From NCBI GenBank assembly GCA_037389465.1, contig JAZARR010000001.1:87701-151700 (forward strand): a DNA stretch of 64,000 nt. The letters are read 5' to 3'. Source of the DNA: Baylisascaris procyonis. Its lineage: Eukaryota; Nematoda; Chromadorea; Rhabditida; Ascarididae. The notes beneath the pieces are model-generated. The model was not told the origin of the DNA. It did not search any database and saw only the letters and a list, made by a program, of their open reading frames with translations. The translations under genes were made by a program, and so were the position numbers. Shown in pieces: positions 56,344-64,000 of the stretch (within the stretch, counting starts at the first letter, position 1; each line of letters starts with the position of its first letter).

Positions 56344-57986
56344 CTAAAAATATATTCCCCTTTATCAAAATTTGCATAAATATTTACATACGATCACATT
56401 CATTAATAAAAATCAATGCCACTAACTTGCTGAACGTGTACCTAAAGCCGATAACTTTAGCCCTCTGAAGCTTACACTATACCACATTGATGCTATCCTC
56501 CAAAAAAAAAAAGGAAAACTGCTCGAGCAGCCCGGGAGTTCCTTCGGAGGCAATCTTCTAGGCTCCGAGTTTAGGAGCTCCAAGACCGAGAAGGAAGGGA
56601 TTTCGAGATGTTCCAAAATTGCGCATTTCTTTCAGGTTCAACTGCTCCCATAAAATCTATGGATATAGAAAAATGGCAACTAAGAACTCGGTTAAGCGGG
56701 ATTGAGTTTTTTCGATCGCATTCAAGAGGTGGGGTGGTTTACTCGAACATTCAGCAATACAGGGTACTGTTCAAGTATTTTTAAACCAAATAAAAACATA
56801 AATAATGGCTGCCGTGATACATGTGAGTTGCGCGTGAAGTTTACCGCTTACACTGTACTCATAAACGCTTGACAGTTTTATCAATCAGCAGGTGTATTTT
56901 AAAATTCCCGAATTTGGCGGTCCTCCTTACCTAACATGAGATCAATGATCGATTAGTAGAATCTGAAAGAAAATCGCAGACCGAACACCGCTATCCATAG
57001 TAATTGGGAAGAGACAAGGATGGAAGGGAGAAATGATAACATTATGTGTGACGCCCATTTCAACTTCATTAATACTTTCAGGTGTTTTGTGATCCTTCCT
57101 CGTCCGCTTCACCCACTTGACACGTACTATATAAATATACACAAATAAGCACTGACGACTTCCATAAATTTTATTCTCGACTAGAAAATTTGAAAAATCC
57201 TGGCACCGTCCCATATGAAAGAAGAGGTAAAATTTGAAATATCGTAAAATTCAGCTGCGGCTAGTCAAGGAAATTCCGACCTCAGCATGGTGCCCTCGAC
57301 TCTCTGATGCTACACTCTAAACACATTCATAGCAAGCTATCTTCACCTTATGTGAATATTTTTGCATATGCATAACAAAAGTGGTGTGTACATTGCATAT
57401 ATGTGAATGTACATTTGCACAGATGCACAAGCATATAGATATTTGCAAACTGCAGCATCTCTCAGCGAGGCATAAGAAGGATATACCTGCCTCAACAAAA
57501 AATTGCTCATCTATATCTCGTTCTCTGGGGTAGAAGATCACGAAAGTTATTCGAATGATATAGCACGTTATCGAGTTTGTTGAATTCTCAGATGAATCTA
57601 CAGCTCATCTACTATTTTCTTAGCATTTTCGATTCTTGTTGAACAGATTGCAATGTGCAAATCATGAAGAAACCCACAGAAGGAATCCTTCAAGTTTAAA
57701 TTTGACGAAGCGAACTTCTGAACGCCAATTATGTGACTAAATGCAGCTGCCATACCAACTTAATTATTCGGTTCAACCAAAACATCGTATATCCTTCAGC
57801 AATCTGTACGTTAATAAAAAAAATCAACCTGATCACTTTCCCGGGTATCATTCGGCCGGTGTTCGGATCCACATCAGCAAAATCGATTTGAACGGCCGCA
57901 TGATCGGTAGCCGAGATGATCCTCGACGACGATGAACACTTCCTCGGTACGTACAATTCCACTACTTCACCAAGATCGTTTTGCAT
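56247..57986 (-). CDS. RPS21: 40S ribosomal protein S21 (eS21), 2 exons
   Basis: A small-subunit protein of the cytosolic ribosome. Exons 57986-57829 and 56343-56247 join in phase 2 (ATCAG|GTTGAT; TTTTAG|GTATGC) to give 84 residues, against 83 in human and 88 in C. elegans. The start [18 protein letters not shown] and the second-exon [19 protein letters not shown] match the family throughout. The C-terminus [10 protein letters not shown] is a little divergent. The 1.5-kb intron is long for a ribosomal-protein gene in nematodes; I looked for box C/D snoRNA motifs in it and saw no convincing pair. The start ATG follows a TTTAAG acceptor by 20 nt. Confidence 0.96.
56344..57828 (-). other. eS21 intron
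   Basis: A 1485-bp intron. Open frames of 64-90 codons occur but none resembles a known protein. A GC-richer patch lies at 56500-56620. Confidence 0.7.
57829..57986 (-). CDS. RPS21: eS21 exon 1 (residues 1-53)
   Basis: Encodes [18 protein letters not shown] and GRMIPGKVI. Ends in phase 2 at ATCAG|GTTGAT. An earlier GT at AAA|GTGATC would break the frame into exon 2. Confidence 0.95.
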
Positions 57987-58006
57987 TGTAGCGCACTTCG
58001 TCTAAC

Positions 58007-58008
58007 CT
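58007..58008 (-). promoter_or_regulatory. Probable trans-splice acceptor of eS21
   Basis: The minus strand reads AAATTTAAG|GTTAGACG, with the AG 20 nt upstream of the ATG. Confidence 0.45.
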
Positions 58009-58019
58009 TAAATTTGCGA

Positions 58020-61000
58020 TATAAACCACACTGAAAAAAAAAGAATGAACAAATGAACCGATGTATCAAATAATTCAAATTCGGTTGCTGGGGATTATGC
58101 TCATATATAACGCAAATCTGCCTCTTCAAGCTAGATGCAATCTATGCGTTGGAGGTGTGAAAATGTAGTTCGATGTGGATGGCTTATAATTACTTAGAAG
58201 AACACGACTGAAAGCACACAACCATCAGTGACCTCAGATAACAAAGAAATGATCGAAGAAATAAACCTACAAACTCTATGGCCTTGCTAACTTTTATATT
58301 TTGAAGGAAACTGCAATATAGCAACAAAACATCCATATGTGGCTCTGTAAAAAGTCCATTCCCGGCCGCAACTTATAGAAAAAGACAACTCTTGCTAGCC
58401 GTCTGAGTATCATGACGTCATTGTTCGTTGTGGGATTGAAGGTTTCGCTTAGACAAATAGTATAACGGAATAATATGCTGAAAAGCGCACCAGAAGAGTT
58501 GGCACAACACGTGCTTTTCAAATCTAGTTCATCGTTTAAATCGACATCTCAAAACGCTAAAAATTATAGAAATGATAGAATAACACACCCTTATCCTATC
58601 TAATTTAATCGCATCAGCATCAAATCCTGCAAAACGATCGTTTCTTATATGAAATCAAAAAATGTATGCAAAATTTTAACAAATTTAAATGTCCATAACT
58701 CTTTCACCAGTTGCTTATAAAGGAAAAATAGACTTTCTTTACAGTTCACACCATACTTATATCTTGCACCTAAAAATTTCCTAACGCGGCTTCTATGGAA
58801 CCCGAAGCGAAACCATCCGATGGATGTACACATCGAATATGAACCTATATACACAGATAAGACTTCGCTATGACGATTTCATTAAGTAATTCCACAGAAG
58901 TGTAAACGAGCCGACATTGGAAAATATGCACGAGACTTGACTCGTTGGTTTTGCCACTTAGTTTCACTTGTCTGATCTCGTGTTCCATTTGGATCACAAA
59001 TTGAATTCGAAACGATCCACTAAGAGTGCTACCCAGCATAAAAATGTTAGTTTCCCCATTATGTTTCGTTAGTCTCGCTCATAAATTTCCGAGTTTTTTT
59101 TAAACCACTGTTATTCCTTCTAAACGAGTTAAGGATTGCGCAGAGATACATTTGCGTACATCCCTATATCAGTTCAGCTCATATCCCACCAATATTTATA
59201 ACCGCTCCGCTATGATATTCAATCTCGGAGCATCCTTATATATGTGCATTTTATAACTCTCTAAATTATACAAAACTATCGCATGCCACCACCTTCGGAA
59301 ACACATTCGAACAAGAGGCCATCTCATCACCGAAGATAAAAGCGCAGGCTCGTTGAAACATTTCAAGGACGATAAAGAAGACATGAATGGTTACCAAGGT
59401 CATCTACAGACTACCGATACAAACCGTTGAAGCTAGCTAGTCGTAGTGAATATATTCGAAGTCACATATGAATTCGTCAAACACCCTCGAATTCGGTCGA
59501 TCAACTCATTACTCATTATCGCCTATATCGGATCGGTTGCAAATCGGCGAATATGTACCAAATTAACTAATGTACCGAATCATGCAGTGTATCTTCACCG
59601 AATTTGCACTATCGAAGCATGACCTTTCCCTAACCTATTTATGTTATTGCTGACCTATCATATGACCTACCAATAAAGGGGGGGGGGACTTGTTAATGTT
59701 TTCCGAATCAAATCATCACATTTCCATGTCAACAACAACGCTCACGTTAGCATTAAGTGACTGAAGATGATATAAATAATAAATATCAATAAATAAATAT
59801 CGATAAAATATCACTTAAACCTGCGATTTTAAAAATTGGGAAAAAAACAAATAAAAAAATTAATTTACTAGACGACATTTTTTTGACCAATAAACGAAAG
59901 AAAAAAATCCGATCATGCGTTTAAAAAAAAATTGCTAAAAACTTCAAAGAAAATGGTTCACTTATGTTTAGTAGAAATGATGACGCGAATTATGTCAATC
60001 ATTTCTTAATGCAATTAATATTCAATTCAACTTAAATTATAAACAATTACTAAAAATAGTGATAATGGATTGGTCACCATTAAATATTAAAATATACTCA
60101 ACGAATAATTTCATTTACAAAAATGAACTCCATTGAAAACGTACCAATATGAACAATATCAATAATATGGATAAATTTATAGGCAACAAGAATATATTAA
60201 ATGTAATAAAATAATAAAACGATAATGGAGGTGAGAAAATATCACTCTGCGTTGAAAATAAAATAATGGAAAGTTTTGAGAGGAAATTTTCACCTTTATG
60301 GAAATACTTCACCGCAATAAACGATAAATTTATGGGTTTTCGTTGTGAAAAAAATTTAAAAAAGAAACAAAAAAAACGGAAAATTCAGCTAAAAAAAACA
60401 CCAAAAATGACTTGATATGACCAATAATCCTTCTACCTTTGAAACTCCGATTTGAATAATTTTTTAAATCCTTTCATCGTCGATTAACTAAAAGTATATT
60501 TGCCTTATTCGAAGATCAGTCATCTCATTGCCTCCAAGATAGGCGCCATTCATACCCCATCATATATTTCAATCAAAAATCAGCCCATGCACTCCTTATT
60601 CTACCAAAACGACATACATTTTGTCACTTGCAAAGTAAGCATATCAAGGTATATGGATGGAAATTAAACAACACAACAAGCGAGAGTGGCGTGACAAATG
60701 CGCCACAAAAATCTTAAATATGTGTATAGATGAAAGCTAAACGTCACAACAAGTGAGACTGAGGCATGACAAATGTGCCGCAATAAAAAATCTTAAACAA
60801 CAATATATGAATATAGTGGAAATCGAACAACCACACATCTGTTCAATGATTGAATATTTCATAGACAATTATTGATGACGACGCTCAACTAAACGTTACT
60901 ACAACAAATATCTAACACTACACAATATTAGAATCATCAACGACAATAAAATAATAGAAAATATGACGTGCGCATAAAATTGATCACTAAAACGTTTGCA

Positions 61001-62136
61001 AACTTTTGAGTGATCCAATTCAAAATTTAAATTTAAAATGTTCCCTCTCTCTTCCCTACCCCCATCCCCCAAAGTATGACTCCTTTAACGGTTCTTCCCC
61101 CACCTCAAATGTATCAAAACTTCCAACTTCCTAGATCCCTTCTTGAAATGATAACAAAACATGTTCCACCAGCATAAACTATACACTTCAACGGTCCCTT
61201 ACAAAGAGTGATTGAATAATTCTCTAATTATTCGTCAACTTTTTACACTATTTGTTGGACACTCATATCTTTTAAAAAAAAAAATTAAAAATTATATCAA
61301 TGATTAAATGAAAACTCAAAAAAAAAACGAATAAATCAAATCAATAAAGAGACCAATAACGATCGATTCTATTATATTATTATGGGGAAAAATAATAATT
61401 CGCACAAAGAACCACTGAGATCAATATAACTAAGCAACAATAAATAACACATCGAACAGTATTATAACAATAATGTCAATTATTGCGACACTTATCAACT
61501 CCTCTAACACTTAACAAAAATGCTTTAAATTGCAACGTATAAATAATGAAATACTATAAATTCTACCGTCGATTATCGTATTCATTTATTTATAAGCCAA
61601 TCCTCTACTCAATTATAAAAAATAAAGCATACCCATATCGAATTTACTAGAAGCGATTTTCGAATCCCCGTCGAATACAGCTCCACTCCGAAAACCTATG
61701 AATGTTGTAGTATTTTGCCTCCCAATCTCTATACCTATACCTCAAATATATGCTGATTATGAAAAGACGTCAAAAGCCAAAAGCATAACGCCTTATAGAT
61801 AGAAAAGATGTTATTCCAAAGAATGTATAATTGTGCAAAACTTTGACGCAGATGGATGATTTTTGGCGAGATGCGAGTGCGGCAGAATTGCAAAAACAGG
61901 AAAATCAAGGCAAATAATCTTTCCCATGAAAGTGAAGTCTTTAAATCACCACAAATGGAATGGTAAATTACTGCAACAAACTGACTGTTGACATGATTTC
62001 ATGATGATCTTCCCAAGCAAATATACTTCAACTTTCGAACGGAAATGATCACGTCGATTCCAAATATCGGTGATTTAATGACATATGATCGGATAACGAC
62101 AGCGATAAGGTTGCCTATAAGGTGTGTTCATTTGTA
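58020..62136. other. Intergenic region upstream of eS21, no gene seen
   Basis: Open frames of 60-75 codons on the minus strand between 58294 and 59384 have slightly better base composition than their surroundings, but no family resemblance or splice logic that I can support. From 59750 on the sequence is very AT-rich, with many short A-runs. Confidence 0.45.
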
Positions 62137-62147
62137 TTTACATGTGC

Positions 62148-62209
<62 letters not shown>

Positions 62210-62220
62210 GCACATGTAAA
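62137..62220. repeat. 84-bp perfect palindrome with AT core
   Basis: Arms TTTACATGTGCATT (62137-62150) and AATGCACATGTAAA (62207-62220) flank 56 bp of AT dinucleotides, which are themselves self-complementary. The whole can extrude as a 42-bp-stem cruciform. Confidence 0.95.
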
Positions 62221-62247
62221 TATATATATATACCGCGAATATAATAA

Positions 62248-62305
<58 letters not shown>

Positions 62306-62312
62306 GCGAATC
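62221..62312. repeat. Second AT microsatellite flanked by direct repeats ATACCGCGAAT
   Basis: ATACCGCGAAT occurs at about 62230 and again at 62301, bracketing about 50 bp of AT dinucleotides. This suggests duplication of the palindrome's flank. Confidence 0.85.
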
Positions 62313-62591
62313 ACTCACTTAATTACCACTATCAGTTGTTCAACTCGCACAGAGAGCTGACCTATTTCCTCTCAGATGATATCTGACCAGTGCAAAAGCC
62401 AAATCTAATAATCCCGAAACTAATAAAAACAATAATCCATTACTCGTAATCGAAACGAATATGAAACAAGTAATAAAATATAATAAAAGCATAGGAATCG
62501 AATATATAAAATGAACAAATGAGATAAATATATAAAATGAGGTACTGAATGGGATAACACCTTAAAAGAGGCAATAGAATAAAATATTCTC

Positions 62592-62657
62592 TTAAATAAG
62601 CTTCGTAAATTCGTCCATTTTCTCCAATACGTTCTCGTCGGTGATTTCATCTGCCAC
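62592..62657 (-). CDS. Last exon of the unrecognised gene
   Basis: Encodes 21 residues and the stop. Good nematode-type acceptor TTTATAG|GTGGCAG. Confidence 0.5.
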   Translation of the reverse strand: MADEITDENVLEKMDEFTKLI

Positions 62658-63942
62658 CTATAAAACAATCAAATATTTAAGAAAACACCAAACCTCTTCA
62701 AACGATTTTATAAGTGAACGGCGATGACAATATTGTGTGGCGAAAACATACGGTCAACTCGTTGACCACACGTTGACAATGACCGTTACATTGACCATTA
62801 CTGACCGTTATGTAGATAATGACCGATACTGATCGTTGATCACACTGAATATCAATGTTGATATGCAGTACGATCAACTCGTAGATCGAGGTACGACCGC
62901 ACTTACGTCTCGAATATTCCCACAGAAAGTGAAGCATCAACGAAGAAATCCTACGCACTAAGAATACTTCAACGCATTACTCATCCTTACACTTTTGAAT
63001 CCCTTTCCGCTCGTTGATCACATAAAAATATCTGCATTACACATGTCGGCTAAATTTCGGTCGCTACCTCAGGTGACTAACATAATCGTGACGTCAGGTA
63101 GCGCGAACGCAAGATGAGTTCAGGATCATGTGCACCTGTCCTACACTCTATTATGGTTGTAACTCGCAGTGATTGGCCCATAACTTAGTTTGGTCGTAAG
63201 CCAGTGAAACCGCACGAATATCTCACCTATGTTAGTCAAGAATATAACCGAGACCAGGAGATGTTCGTTCACTCACCAGTCCAATGCGTCATACTAGAAA
63301 AGGTTTCTTCAAAAACCGTACCTAAAGAATATTAAAGCGCAGGAAGATACGGATCCTAAACAACCGTCCCGCAACATTAGTTTTAATATTCACCAGTTTT
63401 TCTTCTCTCTAATTAAATACTAGATAGATCCATATAACCTTATAATTTTTATCACATCCTTTGAATTGTCTCTAGCTAGTCCATGCCTCAGGAACACCTC
63501 TTTTATCTTGAGCATCCACCCTCAAAACTAAGATTAAAAGCAGACTGAATTAAAAACTCCGCGCAGTAGACGTCTTTTTTTCACTGAGCCATACAACCTC
63601 CTCATACAGAAGCTTAACAGCCCTACAGAAGAATATTTCTGGAACGTTACTGAAGTGGATTCTGGAATCTTCAGAAGTTACTGAAGTGGATGTGCGACGT
63701 TCTATGATCGCTTCGAACAGGACGGTGCTCACACTGGATGAAAATTTCTCATAGATTATGAGTAAAAATGTTGAAAATTCAAATTTGCAAAAAAAGAAAA
63801 AATCAATACAGCTGGGATGATGCAAATGATGCAAGTTGATAAACGATATCAAAACGCTTACCTCAGGATCGGCCCATTTCATCACCTTCACAGCGCTATT
63901 CAAATATTTCTGCACTTTATTCGTAACTTGTTCATCGATCAA
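62592..63942 (-). CDS. 3' end of an unrecognised gene (last two exons)
   Basis: Two minus-strand exons. 63942-63862 has acceptor GGTTTCAG and donor GAG|GTAAGC and encodes 27 residues including NKVQKYLNSAVKVMKWADPE. 62657-62592 has acceptor TTTATAG and encodes VADEITDENVLEKMDEFTKLI, then TAA at 62594-62592. Both joins are in phase 0 and both peptides look helical and acidic, as in one domain. I do not recognise the family. The gene continues beyond the right edge of the window. Reading through the donor gives a 130-codon open frame down to 63550, whose distal part contains a short internal duplication; I treat that as intronic. A further exon in between cannot be ruled out. Confidence 0.55.
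62658..63861 (-). other. Presumed intron of the unrecognised gene
   Basis: Mixed-composition sequence. Near 62750-62850 there are several short repeats of TTGACCGTTA/TGACCGATACTGA type. Near 63640-63690 CCACTTCAGTAAC (minus strand) occurs twice. No exon can be supported. Confidence 0.4.
63862..63942 (-). CDS. Penultimate exon of the unrecognised gene
   Basis: Encodes 27 residues between TTTCAG and GTAAGC in phase 0. The upstream neighbour is outside the window. Confidence 0.55.
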
Positions 63943-64000
63943 CTGAAACCGATTGAAATAGAAAACGTCAAATTACAAAATGCACTTCATTAAACGTTTT

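Noticed and set aside
56344..57828. Intronic snoRNA in the eS21 gene
   Set aside because: Looked for box C (RTGATGA) followed by box D (CTGA) on the minus strand; no pair with terminal pairing was convincing.

Overview
This is an AT-rich, intron-rich eukaryotic window that reads as a nematode genome. Coding blocks are 70-220 nt long. Nearly every intron ends in a nematode-style 3' splice site (TTTCAG, TTTTAG, TTGCAG, TTATAG). The three genes whose start lies in the window each have such a 3' splice site 20-40 nt upstream of the ATG, as expected for spliced-leader trans-splicing. I cannot name the species. Every gene I recognise is on the minus strand, so read the window from right to left.

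From right to left: (1) 63942-62592, the last two exons of a gene that starts outside the window; product not recognised. (2) 57986-56247, ribosomal protein eS21 (RPS21), two exons, 84 residues. (3) 48604-27510, a complete NADPH-cytochrome P450 reductase, 14 exons, 662 residues, all splice phases consistent. (4) 24208-1120, the Y-family translesion polymerase REV1, 14 exons and 647 residues up to the last join I can support; its extreme C-terminus is ambiguous, and possible further exons lie down to position 328.

The most striking content is tandem repeats. REV1 intron 1 (12.7 kb) is almost filled by about 83 copies of a 146-bp satellite (11614-23799). REV1 intron 2 holds a 93-bp minisatellite (about 10567-11260) and a short 26-bp repeat. 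Reductase intron 3 (9.9 kb) is almost filled by about 55 copies of a 158-bp dimeric satellite (36333-45309) bounded by inverted monomers. The intergenic region upstream of the reductase holds about 34 copies of a 53-bp unit (52213-54030); each carries a GATA-type TGATAA and an octamer-type ATGCAAAT. There are also two long AT microsatellites, one inside an 84-bp perfect palindrome.

The genes are ordinary single-copy housekeeping genes: a ribosomal protein, a microsomal electron donor for P450 enzymes, and a DNA-damage-tolerance polymerase. Nothing suggests they form one pathway or an operon, because the gaps are 3-8 kb. The two points that most deserve follow-up are the unusual C-terminal tail of this REV1, with a PIP-box-like motif followed by a UIM-like motif, and the intronic satellites, all three of which have their pyrimidine-rich strand in the sense RNA so that each unit resembles a 3' splice site.
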